Source: a bacterium (lineage in GTDB: Bacteria; Chloroflexota; Dormibacteria; UBA8260; Bog-877). From it: 11,281 nt of DNA. This document shows, in pieces, positions 1 through 7,618 of the stretch. Location: positions 1 through 11,281 of the forward strand of contig JAJYWT010000016.1 in NCBI GenBank assembly GCA_021791345.1, in the 5' to 3' direction. The notes beneath the pieces are model-generated. The model was not told the DNA's origin. It did not search any database and saw only the letters and a list, made by a program, of their open reading frames with translations. The translations under genes were made by a program, and so were the position numbers. Each line of letters begins with the position of its first letter. Within the stretch, counting starts at the first letter, position 1.

Positions 1-1064
1 TGGTTCGGTCCGGACACGACCAGGATGCGCTCGGCGCCCGTGAGGCGGAAGTCGTTGACGACCACCCCCTGGCCCAGGGCGACCAGCTTGCGGGCCAGGA
101 CGAGTTCGTATGTGGAGTCCGCCCCGACTGGCTCGCCCACCTCGACCACCTCGGGATAGCAGACAGACAGGCCGGCCCCCCTGACCGGGGCGAGAAAGTC
201 CAGGTAAGAGAGGTAGAACTGCGCCTCCCGGTCGAGCTCCATGACGACCGCGTCGCGGAACTGAGGTGCCCGGAGACAGAACCGTTCGAGGCGGCTGAAG
301 GGCTCGGGGAACAACCGGGCCACGCGATCCAGGATCCTCAGCTCCACCGGGTCCAGGAACTCGGGACGGCTGACGTCGAACTCCCGTCCGGCCACGGCGA
401 TCTGCTGAAACCGCCGGAACGCGTCGGTGACCTCCTCACCCAGGTCGGCCTCCCCCAGGAAGCGCCCCACAGCGACCCGATTGCCAGTCACCTTGACGGA
501 GTAGCGGAGAGCGCCCAATTCGCCCCTGACCTCGCGCCCCTCCCGGGCCAGATCCGAGAACTCCGAGGACGCCTGGTAGCCTCGCAGGTAGTCCCGAGCG
601 GCCGCCAACGCGGCGGACGAAAAGCCTGCAACTTCAAGCGCGGCAACAAGCTCCTCCACCGCTCGCACGTACTCGACCACCGCCTCGAGATGCCAGAGGC
701 TCCGTTCCCACTTATGCCGCATCCTGTCGGCCCGGCCCAGGCAGGCACGCGTTTCGGCCAGCTGCTGGCTGAAGTTGCGCCAGGCGTCCGCGACCGCCGG
801 AAGCTCAAGGTCACGGCACACTTCCTGCCGATAGCGAACCTCCTCGGGCGTCCGGAGCCGGATGCGGAACGGCTGCGCCAGTTGGTAGGACTCCCGGCCG
901 CCGGTGACCTGCGAGATCAGCTGATCGAGACGCAGATCCACCAGCCACTCGCCATCCAGGGTCCCGGGCTGCTCGGGGACCGGTCCCGGGAAGAGCAGGC
1001 TCGCGCCGGCCCGGCCCCCGGCCGAGTCACCGTTGGGCCGAGTCGGGCCGCCGGTAATTGGCAT
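1..1064 (-). CDS. MutS-family ATPase (MutS-like, no mismatch-recognition domain), 3' end cut by window edge
   Basis: I translated this frame by hand: 354 codons are open from an ATG at 1064 to the window edge with no stop. The last visible residues are RILVVSGPN followed by CA (Gln or His). This is the start of the MutS-family Walker A loop (SGPNxxGKT), so the ATPase domain lies outside the window. Residues about 235-300, with LFPEPFSRLERF, DREAQFYLSYLDFL and a CYPEV segment, resemble the end of the helical lever domain and the ATPase approach of MutS-like proteins. The N-terminal part (about 37-90, with a TPEEVRYRQEV segment) resembles the start of the lever domain. No domain I carrying the mismatch-wedge Phe-x-Glu motif is seen. 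It is therefore probably one of the short MutS paralogues, not the repair MutS itself. The start is translationally coupled to the HyfB-like gene through TGATG. Its role, and why it sits in this operon, are unknown. Confidence 0.8.
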   Translation of the reverse strand, partial: MPITGGPTRPNGDSAGGRAGASLLFPGPVPEQPGTLDGEWLVDLRLDQLISQVTGGRESYQLAQPFRIRLRTPEEVRYRQEVCRDLELPAVADAWRNFSQQLAETRACLGRADRMRHKWERSLWHLEAVVEYVRAVEELVAALEVAGFSSAALAAARDYLRGYQASSEFSDLAREGREVRGELGALRYSVKVTGNRVAVGRFLGEADLGEEVTDAFRRFQQIAVAGREFDVSRPEFLDPVELRILDRVARLFPEPFSRLERFCLRAPQFRDAVVMELDREAQFYLSYLDFLAPVRGAGLSVCYPEVVEVGEPVGADSTYELVLARKLVALGQGVVVNDFRLTGAERILVVSGPN

Positions 1065-3076
1065 CACAGCAGCGCCGCCCCATAGGCGATGAGGATGGCT
1101 ACGAACACGTAGAGCAGATAGGTGTTGACGTTCCCCGATTGCAGGCGGTTGGCGGCGGCCCCAATGCGGCTCAGAAGCCGGGCCGCCGGCTGGTACAGCC
1201 CCCGCTCGAAGACTGGGGTCACTCGGAAGCCGTAGTGCACCGGACCCGACTGGCCGGCGGGGTCATCCGAGGCCCGGGCGACCTCCACCGTGGGGCGATA
1301 GAGGCGATCGAAGGTGACGCGCACGGGGTTGGCGAACGTGGTGGCGGAGTACTGCATCCGCGCCCGAAAGCGGAGCATTCCCCCGGCCCAGACCGGGCCG
1401 ACCCGGTCCGCCTCCCCGCCCCGACCTACCCGGGAGATGGCGAACGGCACGGCCAGCATCGCCACCAGGCAGACCGCCAGCCAGGTCGGCGCGAGCGAGC
1501 TGAAGGCAACGTGGGCGGGGATGATGGTCAGTCCTGGCACCAGCAACAGGCCGCCCAGGTGTTCTCCGGAGATCTCCCCGGCGACATTGCCCAGGCCGCC
1601 CAGCACCAGCGGGGCTCCCAGCGCCAGGAAGACGCATGCCCCGGCTAGGAAGGCGCCACCCAGCCACGGCTGCCTTTGCTCCGTGGCAGCCGCAGCACCT
1701 GCGCCCCTCGGCATGCCGAGCAGGGGTATCCCAAAACTCCGCGCGAAGGCGCCCACCGCCAATCCCCCGGTAAGCGCCAGCACCGCGGCCGCCACCACCA
1801 GTAGAACGGCGGTCAGGTGGGAGCCGATCCTGAAGCCCTGGAAGAGGCCCTGGAAGATGAGCCACTCTGACACGAATCCGTTCAGGGGTGGCAGGGCGGC
1901 TATGCCGAGGGACCCCACCAGCATCAGGACCGCCGTCTTGGGAAGGCGGCGAGCCAATCCCCCTAGGCGGTCCATGTCCCGTGTCCCCGCCGCATGTTCC
2001 ACCACCCCTACCCCGAGGAAGAGCAACGTCTTGTAGGCGGCGTGGTTGAGCACCTGGTACAGGCCGGCGATGAGCAGCAGCGCCCCCAGAGCTTTCAGCC
2101 CCGACTCGAAGAAGGTCAGAGAGGCGCCCAGCGCGATGACCACGATACCGATGTTCTCGATCGTGGAGAATGCCAGGAACCTCTTCCAGTCGCGCTCCAT
2201 CAGCGAGTAGAGGACCCCCAGCACCGCCGAGAGGCTTCCGAGGGCGAGTGCGAGCAGCCCCCACCAGACCGGCCCCCTCGGCAGCAACTCAAAGGCGACC
2301 AGCATGAAGCCGTAGACACCGAGTTTGGTGACCACCCCCGAGAGGAACCCCGAGCCGTCGGCGGGCGCGACCGGATGGGCCTCTGGCAACCAGATGTGAA
2401 ACGGGACGATGCCGGCTTTGAACCCGAACCCGACAAGGGCGAGGACGAACACCAGGTCCTGGTACCCCGCCGGCACCGAGTGGACGCGGACCGCTATCTC
2501 AGCGAACGAGAGCGTTCCCGTATAGGCAGCGAGCACGCCCAAAGCGCCAAGCACCATCATGAAGCCCACCTCACCCAGCGCGAGGAAGAGGTACCCGCCC
2601 CGGACCGCCGCAGCCTGGCCCGGGTGGCGCAGAATCATCAGGTATCCGGCGATCGTCATGGTCTCCCAGGCGACCAGAAATGTGGTGACCGAGCCGGCGA
2701 GCAGCACCCCGAGGCTCGCGACCAAGGCAACGGTGTAGGCCGCCTGATAGGCCGAAGTTCCCGGACTGGGAAGGTGGTATCGCGGCCCATACATCCCGAT
2801 GGCGACGGCCACCAGCCCGAGGGCGACCATGAATACAGCGGCCAAGGGCGTCGTCCGAAGGACAAGGCTACCGGCCGCCCCCCTTTCCAGGGTGAGCGCT
2901 CCCACCCGACCTGAGGCGATCACGGCCACGCCTGAGGCGGCCGCCAGAACCCCTCCCACGGCTGACAGCCAGGAGCAAGCGCGCAGCCCGATGGGCCATC
3001 TGCCGGCCGCCGCGGCGATCAGGGTTGCGGCCCAGGCGCCCGCTGCGGTCACCGCGAGCTCGAGTCCCAGGTTCAC
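1064..3076 (-). CDS. hyfB: HyfB-like proton/ion-translocating membrane subunit (NuoL/NuoM family)
   Basis: The 670-residue, highly hydrophobic protein belongs to the antiporter-like family (Proton_antipo_M; NuoL/M/N, MrpA/D, HyfB/F). Expected ion-channel residues are visible: Glu138 in the segment AWETMTIAGYL, Lys220 before the PFHIWLPEAHPVAP loop, Lys251 in a VVTKLGVYGFM helix, Lys349 in NHAAYKTLLFL and Glu404 in LNGFVSEWLIF. The C-terminal tail ends with LQSGNVNTYLLY and a final membrane helix, as in HyfB proteins. The subunit should move H+ or Na+ across the membrane, driven by the redox arm. The GTG start at 3076 overlaps the HyfI-like stop as GTGA and has a good Shine-Dalgarno sequence, AGGAAGG, six bases upstream. 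In E. coli hyf, hyfB is the second gene, whereas here it follows the HyfI-like gene. It could equally be named an Ehr antiporter subunit. Confidence 0.9.
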   Translation of the reverse strand: MNLGLELAVTAAGAWAATLIAAAAGRWPIGLRACSWLSAVGGVLAAASGVAVIASGRVGALTLERGAAGSLVLRTTPLAAVFMVALGLVAVAIGMYGPRYHLPSPGTSAYQAAYTVALVASLGVLLAGSVTTFLVAWETMTIAGYLMILRHPGQAAAVRGGYLFLALGEVGFMMVLGALGVLAAYTGTLSFAEIAVRVHSVPAGYQDLVFVLALVGFGFKAGIVPFHIWLPEAHPVAPADGSGFLSGVVTKLGVYGFMLVAFELLPRGPVWWGLLALALGSLSAVLGVLYSLMERDWKRFLAFSTIENIGIVVIALGASLTFFESGLKALGALLLIAGLYQVLNHAAYKTLLFLGVGVVEHAAGTRDMDRLGGLARRLPKTAVLMLVGSLGIAALPPLNGFVSEWLIFQGLFQGFRIGSHLTAVLLVVAAAVLALTGGLAVGAFARSFGIPLLGMPRGAGAAAATEQRQPWLGGAFLAGACVFLALGAPLVLGGLGNVAGEISGEHLGGLLLVPGLTIIPAHVAFSSLAPTWLAVCLVAMLAVPFAISRVGRGGEADRVGPVWAGGMLRFRARMQYSATTFANPVRVTFDRLYRPTVEVARASDDPAGQSGPVHYGFRVTPVFERGLYQPAARLLSRIGAAANRLQSGNVNTYLLYVFVAILIAYGAALL

Positions 3077-3600
3077 TGCTCGCCTTCCTGAAGAGTGATT
3101 CGCTCCTCAATCCGGTCCAGGGCCAGAAGGAGACCGTGGATGAGGGCTAGCGGACTTGGGGGGCACCCCGGCACGACGACGTCGACGGGAACTACGTCCG
3201 TGATCTCACCTCGTGTGTAGCGGTCAGCGCCGAACACTCCGCCCAGCGGACACGCCCCCACTGCCACCACCACCTTGGGGGCCGGCATGGCCTCGTAGGC
3301 GCTGAGGAGCGCATGATCCATCGCCCGGCACCCCGGACCGGTAACCAGCAGGCAGTCGGCGTGACGGGGAGTGGGGGTGAAGAACAGGCCAAGGCGATGG
3401 AAGTCGTAGTAGGGGGAAGATAGGAGCCGTATCTCCGACTCGCAAGCCCCGCAGGACCCCGTGTCCACCGTGCGGATGTGCAGGCTGCGGCGCAAAACCG
3501 CCATACTGCGCCGCTTCAGCCGGACCGCGGCTGCGTCGATCTCCCCATGCGCCGCGCCGGGTAGCGGCAGGGCGCCTGGGTCTAGAACTCTCGGGGTCAC
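3073..3600 (-). CDS. hyfI: HyfI/NuoB-like [4Fe-4S] small subunit
   Basis: This 175-residue protein matches the NuoB/HyfI/EchC family, which carries the proximal [4Fe-4S] cluster (N2 in complex I). The four ligands are visible: Cys50 and Cys53 in DTGSCGACESEI, Cys117 in AVGACPLGG and Cys146 in VPGCPPSPLALIHGL. The CxxC spacing is that of hydrogenases, unlike the adjacent CC of complex I NuoB. Cys91 in VTGPGCRAM is an extra, probably non-ligand cysteine. The subunit should pass electrons between the HyfH-like subunit and the active-site region of the HyfG-like subunit. The GTG start at 3600 forms a GTGA overlap with the stop of the upstream gene. An internal Met33 is an alternative start, because the family core begins only near residue 40. 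The cluster site is intact although the neighbouring large subunit has no NiFe site. Confidence 0.9.
   Translation of the reverse strand: MTPRVLDPGALPLPGAAHGEIDAAAVRLKRRSMAVLRRSLHIRTVDTGSCGACESEIRLLSSPYYDFHRLGLFFTPTPRHADCLLVTGPGCRAMDHALLSAYEAMPAPKVVVAVGACPLGGVFGADRYTRGEITDVVPVDVVVPGCPPSPLALIHGLLLALDRIEERITLQEGEQ
3083..3089 (-). promoter_or_regulatory. Ribosome binding site supporting the GTG start of the HyfB-like gene
   Basis: On the minus strand, AGGAAGG lies six bases upstream of the GTG at 3076. It is the clearest Shine-Dalgarno sequence in the operon and decides the non-ATG start. It lies inside the 3' end of the HyfI-like gene. Confidence 0.7.
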
Positions 3601-3932
3601 TTCACATGTCCCAGGCGGTAGCTGACCACCAGATTCGCCCGGCGTCGGGTCGCCAGCAGCGCCTCAGGACGGCTGCTCCCTGGGCCCTGCGCCAGCTCCA
3701 GGCATCGGCCACAGGCGGTGCAGCGGCCCAGATCCAAGACCAGCCGCGGTCCGACAACCTCCAGAGCGGAGCTGGGACACGCGACGGACATCCGGAGCGC
3801 AAGATCGCGTCTGATCTCACCATCCCGGAAGCGAGGAGGAGCCGGCCACCCGGCCGCCTCTGGCTCCGGGCGCCTGGGGAATCGAGTCGTGACGATCCCC
3901 CGGCGAGCGCCGCGGAGGGCCCACAGTGCCAT
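3597..3932 (-). CDS. hyfH: HyfH/NuoI-like ferredoxin subunit reduced to a single [4Fe-4S] cluster
   Basis: This 111-residue protein sits where hyfH belongs, between the HyfG-like and HyfI-like genes, and its N-terminus has the family's GIVTTRFPRRPE pattern. HyfH and NuoI normally carry two CxxCxxCxxxCP motifs and two [4Fe-4S] clusters. Here the protein has only four cysteines. Cys52 (ACPSSALEV) is the CP cysteine of motif 1. Cys71, Cys74 and Cys77 (CTACGRC) are the first three of motif 2. The first three cysteines of motif 1 are replaced by Arg42, Ala45 and Met48, and the last of motif 2 by Ala81. In two-cluster ferredoxin folds each cluster takes three cysteines from one motif and the CP cysteine of the other, so the retained four are exactly one full site and the missing four exactly the other. 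ATG at 3932 overlaps the previous stop as TGATG. It is short for the family (about 180 in E. coli), lacking the C-terminal extension. Confidence 0.75.
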   Translation of the reverse strand: MALWALRGARRGIVTTRFPRRPEPEAAGWPAPPRFRDGEIRRDLALRMSVACPSSALEVVGPRLVLDLGRCTACGRCLELAQGPGSSRPEALLATRRRANLVVSYRLGHVK

Positions 3933-5470
3933 CAGCGCGCGAAACCGGCCACGGTCAGCCAGAAACTGGCTTCCACGATGGGCACGTCGGTGAACACGTT
4001 GCGGGCCCGCAGGGCATCGTCAAACGCCCGCCAGTTCCGCGTCGCCGCCGGCCGCAGACGAGCGAAGCTCACCCGCCCCCCGGCCACCTCCAGGTGAACG
4101 AGGGCTTCACCGCGACAGGTCTCGGCCCATCCCAGTCCCTCCGCGGGACCCCCAACATGGTCCTGGCCGGGCCCTGGCGCGGCCCAATCATCCTGAAGTG
4201 GCGTGCCGGACCGAACCCAGTGGCGCACAAGGCGCAGCGACTCCCTCACCTCCGCCGCCCCGACCCGCATCCGGGCAAGGCAGTCCCCGGGCTGCTCTCG
4301 CGCCGGCCGGAATCCGACGTACGAGGTGCTTGAGACCTGATGCGTGCGGCGCAAGTCGGTGGCCACGCCGGCCGCTCGCGCCACCGGCCCGACCAGGCCC
4401 AGACGATGGGCGGCCTCGGCTGCGATCGTGCCAGCCCCCTCGAGCCGATCCACGTAGGAGTTGGTGGCCAAAAGGTCCGCCACCAGGGACTCAAACCTGG
4501 CTTCGAGTCGATCCAGTGCTGAATCCAGAGCCGCCAGGTCGGCGCCGCGCCTGACCCCTCCTACTTCAAGGAGATTGAAAATGTATCGGTGGCCGAACAC
4601 CCTGGCATTGAGTCGAAGACAGTCCTCCAGGAGGATCTCCGCCTCGGCCTGACCCACGCTGAGCCCGGTCGCAGCCCCGAGGGCCGCCAGGGACCCGATG
4701 TGGTTGTAGATGCGCTCCAGCTCGAGCGCCAGACATCGGGTCACCTCCGCTGCTGGCTCGACCGCGATGCCCAAGGCCGCCTCCGCGGCCCGGGCGAAGG
4801 CGAGGGCGTTTCCCACGGCGCCAAGGCCCTCACAGCGCTCGGCCAGAAATAGGGCACGGGCCAGCGTCTGCCCGACCATCCGATGCTCCAGGCCCCGATG
4901 TTTGTGGAACATCGCGAGGTAAGCGTCCAGAAGCTCTTCTCCGGTGGTCACCAGCCCCAGGTACAAGGACTCCTGTCCCGCGCCGCGGATCGGCCCCCAG
5001 GGGAACTCGATCGCCTCGCCCTGGACGACGTGCGGAGCCCTGACTTCGCTGGACAGCCGGTCACCGCCGGGTAGTCGAAGGGGCTCAGCGGTCTCCGTGG
5101 ATGGGGGCAGGATCACCCGGTTCACTGGCTTCCCGCCCCCTGGCTCGACGCCCCAAAGCTCGTACAGTTCGCACTCCTCCTGGTACGCCGCCGGCAGCAC
5201 CCGGGAGAGCGGAACCGGAAAGCTCTTGTCCAACGGGCAGATGAGGCGTAGATAGCCGCCCGACTGGTCATCGGCGAACACCAGCACCCGCTCCAGCCCT
5301 TGCTCCGCCGGCCGGACGAACATGTCGGCAAAGCGAGCGATCGGTGCCAGTTTGGCCACCAGGTCCCCGGCGCCGGCGGCCGACACGCGAAGGTTCGCAA
5401 CCATCGGTTGGCTCGAGGTGCCATTCCGGGCCAGCTGCGCGAGCGTCAATCCACTCTCCCCCTCGTTCAT
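3932..5470 (-). CDS. hyfG: HyfG-like large subunit (NuoC-NuoD fusion) lacking the NiFe-binding cysteines
   Basis: The 512-residue protein has a NuoC-like domain (about 1-125; [18 protein letters not shown]) fused to a NuoD/hydrogenase large-subunit domain (about 140-512; [39 protein letters not shown]). The catalytic motifs are gone. The L1 motif RxCGxC reads R212-C-E-G-L-G217, so the two ligand positions are Glu214 and Gly217. The L2 motif DPCxxC aligns with W504-L-T-V-A-G509. The protein ends at Arg512, the position where processed HycE ends, so no maturation protease is needed. The GPxHxG segment reads GPIRGAG (159-165), so a conserved histidine is Arg162. A hydrogenase reaction is therefore very unlikely, and the complex I quinone-site HxxxH loop is also absent. 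This fits the Ehr class. ATG at 5470 overlaps the previous stop as ATGA. The frame stays open upstream to 5824, but that part is antisense-like and overlaps the HyfF-like gene. Confidence 0.88.
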   Translation of the reverse strand: MNEGESGLTLAQLARNGTSSQPMVANLRVSAAGAGDLVAKLAPIARFADMFVRPAEQGLERVLVFADDQSGGYLRLICPLDKSFPVPLSRVLPAAYQEECELYELWGVEPGGGKPVNRVILPPSTETAEPLRLPGGDRLSSEVRAPHVVQGEAIEFPWGPIRGAGQESLYLGLVTTGEELLDAYLAMFHKHRGLEHRMVGQTLARALFLAERCEGLGAVGNALAFARAAEAALGIAVEPAAEVTRCLALELERIYNHIGSLAALGAATGLSVGQAEAEILLEDCLRLNARVFGHRYIFNLLEVGGVRRGADLAALDSALDRLEARFESLVADLLATNSYVDRLEGAGTIAAEAAHRLGLVGPVARAAGVATDLRRTHQVSSTSYVGFRPAREQPGDCLARMRVGAAEVRESLRLVRHWVRSGTPLQDDWAAPGPGQDHVGGPAEGLGWAETCRGEALVHLEVAGGRVSFARLRPAATRNWRAFDDALRARNVFTDVPIVEASFWLTVAGFAR

Positions 5471-6945
5471 CGCACCAGGGCCACCGAATGGGCCAGCAGA
5501 GAGTTGAGCCAGGAGGGGATCCAGAGCCCGAGACCCAAGAGGGCGAGCAAACCCACCGCAGAGGGGCCAACCGCCAAGAGGTGCTCGCGTGACCCGCGGT
5601 ATGGCTCCCGGTGGACACCACGAGGGGCACCCAGCAGCATCCCGCCCACGGTCCTTATGAACGCCAGGAACGCAACCGCCAGGAGAGCCAGGAGCAGGGC
5701 AACCAGCCACGGCTGGTCGCCCGCGAGTCCCGCCCGAACGATGGTGAACTCGCTGATGAACAGTCCGAAAGGCGGCGCGCCCAGGATGGCCAGGGCGGCG
5801 CCGAGCAGCAGCGCACCAGTCCACGGCATGGCACCAACCACGCCACCGAGTCGATCGGTCCGCCTGGTGCCGTAGGCCAGAGCCACGGACCCTCCGCTAA
5901 GGAACAGGATGGTCTTTCCCAGGCTGTGGTTCAGGCTATGCAGAAGGGCGCCATAGATCCCCAGCACGCCGCCAAAGCCCAGCCCCACCGCGATGATTCC
6001 CATGTGCTCGACGGAGGAGTAGGCGAAAAGTCGCTTGAAATCACGCCGGCGGATCATGAACACAACCCCCACCAGCACCGACAGGAAGCCGAAGACCAAC
6101 ATCGTCCGCCCGCCGTACTGGGATCCCAACCCTCGGTTGGCGATCGCCAGGAGCCGGATGATGGCGTACATTCCGACATTCAGGAGAGCCCCCGAGAGCA
6201 TCGCGCTCGCCGGCGCAGGGGCCTCGGCGTGGGCATCCGGCAGCCAGGTGTGCATCGGTGCCAGACCCACCTTGGTGCCGTAGCCCACGACTCCCAGAAG
6301 GAATCCCAGCCGCAGGGCCGTGGGGGCGAGCTGGTGGGCATGGGCGAGGAGGAACGGCCAGGCGAGATGGGCTTCCGCGCTCCCCGGCAGGGCGCTGGCG
6401 GAGTAGAAGAGGAAGAGCGCCCCGACCAGCGCTACGGTGATCCCCAGGCTGCTGATGATCACGTAGCGCCAGCCGGCTTCCAGGCCTTCCGTGCGCCCCT
6501 CTATGGGGACCAGCACCACGCTCGCCAGGGTCGCTGCCTCCACCAAGATGAACAACAGCCCGAGATTGGCGGTCTCGACCGCGGCGAGCATCGCGGCGGC
6601 GAAGATGCCGAACGCTCCGAAGTAGATCCTCACCCGCCGGACTGACAGCTGCCCGGAGCGCTCCTCGACTGCCAGGTAGGACGCGGACCCCAGGCTGGCG
6701 AGAAGAACCACCGCCGCCACGGTGACCAGGAAGAACCCCCCCAACCCGTCCACGTAGACGAACGCTCCGGCGCTGGCCATAGGCGCACCGGTAATGGTGA
6801 CGGTGGCCACGACAACCGCCAGCAGCAGGCTTGCGGCGGCGCCGGCCACGGTGGCGACGGCTGCCCACCCCGTGCGGCCGCTAAAGGTGGCGATGGCGCT
6901 GCCCACCAGAGGCAAGGCGGCGACCAGCACCGGGAGCCAGACCAT
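5467..6945 (-). CDS. hyfF: HyfF-like proton/ion-translocating membrane subunit (NuoM/NuoN family)
   Basis: This 492-residue polytopic membrane protein is the second antiporter-type subunit of the complex. Family landmarks are Glu136 in [16 protein letters not shown], Lys225 in [20 protein letters not shown], the [14 protein letters not shown] helix, the [12 protein letters not shown] segment, Lys344 in [14 protein letters not shown] and Glu399 in [13 protein letters not shown]. These are the usual half-channel and central-axis residues, so ion pumping is likely to be intact. Its length agrees with HyfF of hydrogenase-4 (about 525 residues). Start ATG at 6945 overlaps the HyfE-like stop as TGATG, and a purine-rich GGGCGGGA stretch lies upstream. 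It lies between the HyfE-like and HyfG-like genes, as in hyf operons. No HyfD-like third antiporter subunit is present in the cluster. Confidence 0.9.
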   Translation of the reverse strand: MVWLPVLVAALPLVGSAIATFSGRTGWAAVATVAGAAASLLLAVVVATVTITGAPMASAGAFVYVDGLGGFFLVTVAAVVLLASLGSASYLAVEERSGQLSVRRVRIYFGAFGIFAAAMLAAVETANLGLLFILVEAATLASVVLVPIEGRTEGLEAGWRYVIISSLGITVALVGALFLFYSASALPGSAEAHLAWPFLLAHAHQLAPTALRLGFLLGVVGYGTKVGLAPMHTWLPDAHAEAPAPASAMLSGALLNVGMYAIIRLLAIANRGLGSQYGGRTMLVFGFLSVLVGVVFMIRRRDFKRLFAYSSVEHMGIIAVGLGFGGVLGIYGALLHSLNHSLGKTILFLSGGSVALAYGTRRTDRLGGVVGAMPWTGALLLGAALAILGAPPFGLFISEFTIVRAGLAGDQPWLVALLLALLAVAFLAFIRTVGGMLLGAPRGVHREPYRGSREHLLAVGPSAVGLLALLGLGLWIPSWLNSLLAHSVALVR

Positions 6946-7616
6946 CAGGAGTCCCGCCCTGATCGACCGATGGGCAAGGGGCTGATCCGCTCAGCCAGTC
7001 CCGTGGTCATCGCCAGCATGATCAGGAAGCCCGCCAGCAGATCGAAGAAGATCCCCACCTCGACGATCAGGGGGAAGCTGGCGGTGAGGGTGATGGCTCC
7101 CAGGAAGACCCCATTCTCCATGATCAGCCAGCCGATCAACTGGGCGACCATGTGCCGGCGCACGACCATCGCCAGAGCCCCCAGGAGAACCACGGCGGTG
7201 GAGATGGGAACCACCGAGGCTGCGAGCAGGCCGTGGGCCAAGCGTTCGGGCGACACCGCCAGATAGGCGAACGCACAGAGAGCCGTTCCCAGCACCAAGG
7301 TCAGGGAGAGGCCGGTAGTGATCCCGCTGTCGCGCTTCAAGTCAAGGCGTTGGACCAGCCAATGACGGGCTGCTGCGGGGATCGCCCATCCCTTCAGCAC
7401 CAGAGTCAGGCCGGCCAGCACCCAGAGGGCGGGGTCCCCTTCCAGGTAGGCGGCGGTGGCGGCGGCCACCGCCAGCAGCACCGACTGCAGCGCGTAGTAG
7501 GTGAGGTAACGGTCGAAGAGTTTGGACCCCAAACAGGCCAGTGCCGACAGCAGAATCAGGACTGCGTCCAGACTGAGGACGGCGCCTCCGGGCGAGGCCA
7601 GCGTCAACTCCTGCAT
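6945..7616 (-). CDS. hyfE: HyfE-like small membrane subunit
   Basis: The 223-residue protein has about seven hydrophobic helices and matches HyfE of hydrogenase-4. HyfE is thought to combine an N-terminal part with a NuoK-like part. Recognisable segments are the early DRYLTYYALQSVLLAV helix, LTLVLKGWAIP with Lys75, and QLIGWLIMENGVFLGAITL with Glu167, which corresponds to a NuoK membrane glutamate; the last helix is near VGIFFDLLAGFLIML. It should bridge the antiporter subunits to the HyfC-like subunit. I chose ATG at 7616, two bases after the TAG of the HyfC-like gene. The frame stays open to an earlier start at 7889, but those extra 91 codons lie wholly inside the HyfC-like gene and read as low-quality, arginine- and glycine-rich sequence. 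Confidence 0.87.
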   Translation of the reverse strand: MQELTLASPGGAVLSLDAVLILLSALACLGSKLFDRYLTYYALQSVLLAVAAATAAYLEGDPALWVLAGLTLVLKGWAIPAAARHWLVQRLDLKRDSGITTGLSLTLVLGTALCAFAYLAVSPERLAHGLLAASVVPISTAVVLLGALAMVVRRHMVAQLIGWLIMENGVFLGAITLTASFPLIVEVGIFFDLLAGFLIMLAMTTGLAERISPLPIGRSGRDS

Positions 7617-7618
7617 GG

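Noticed and set aside
1994..2914. Plus-strand open frame of 306 codons
   Set aside because: It is antisense to the HyfB-like gene, with charged low-complexity composition and no family resemblance. High GC content removes stops by chance.
3932..5470. Annotation as a working [NiFe]-hydrogenase or as complex I
   Set aside because: All four NiFe cysteines are missing, and the complex I features (CC in NuoB, quinone-site HxxxH in NuoD, NuoA/J/K set, NADH module) are also absent.
5471..5824. N-terminal extension of the HyfG-like gene
   Set aside because: The frame is open, but it lies within the HyfF-like coding sequence, is not NuoC-like, and ATG 5470 forms a normal ATGA overlap.
5611..6645. 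Long open frame on the plus strand (344 codons)
   Set aside because: It is antisense to the HyfF-like gene and rich in Gln, Arg, Gly and His, the usual product of reading GC-rich membrane-protein DNA backwards. It shows no recognisable domain.
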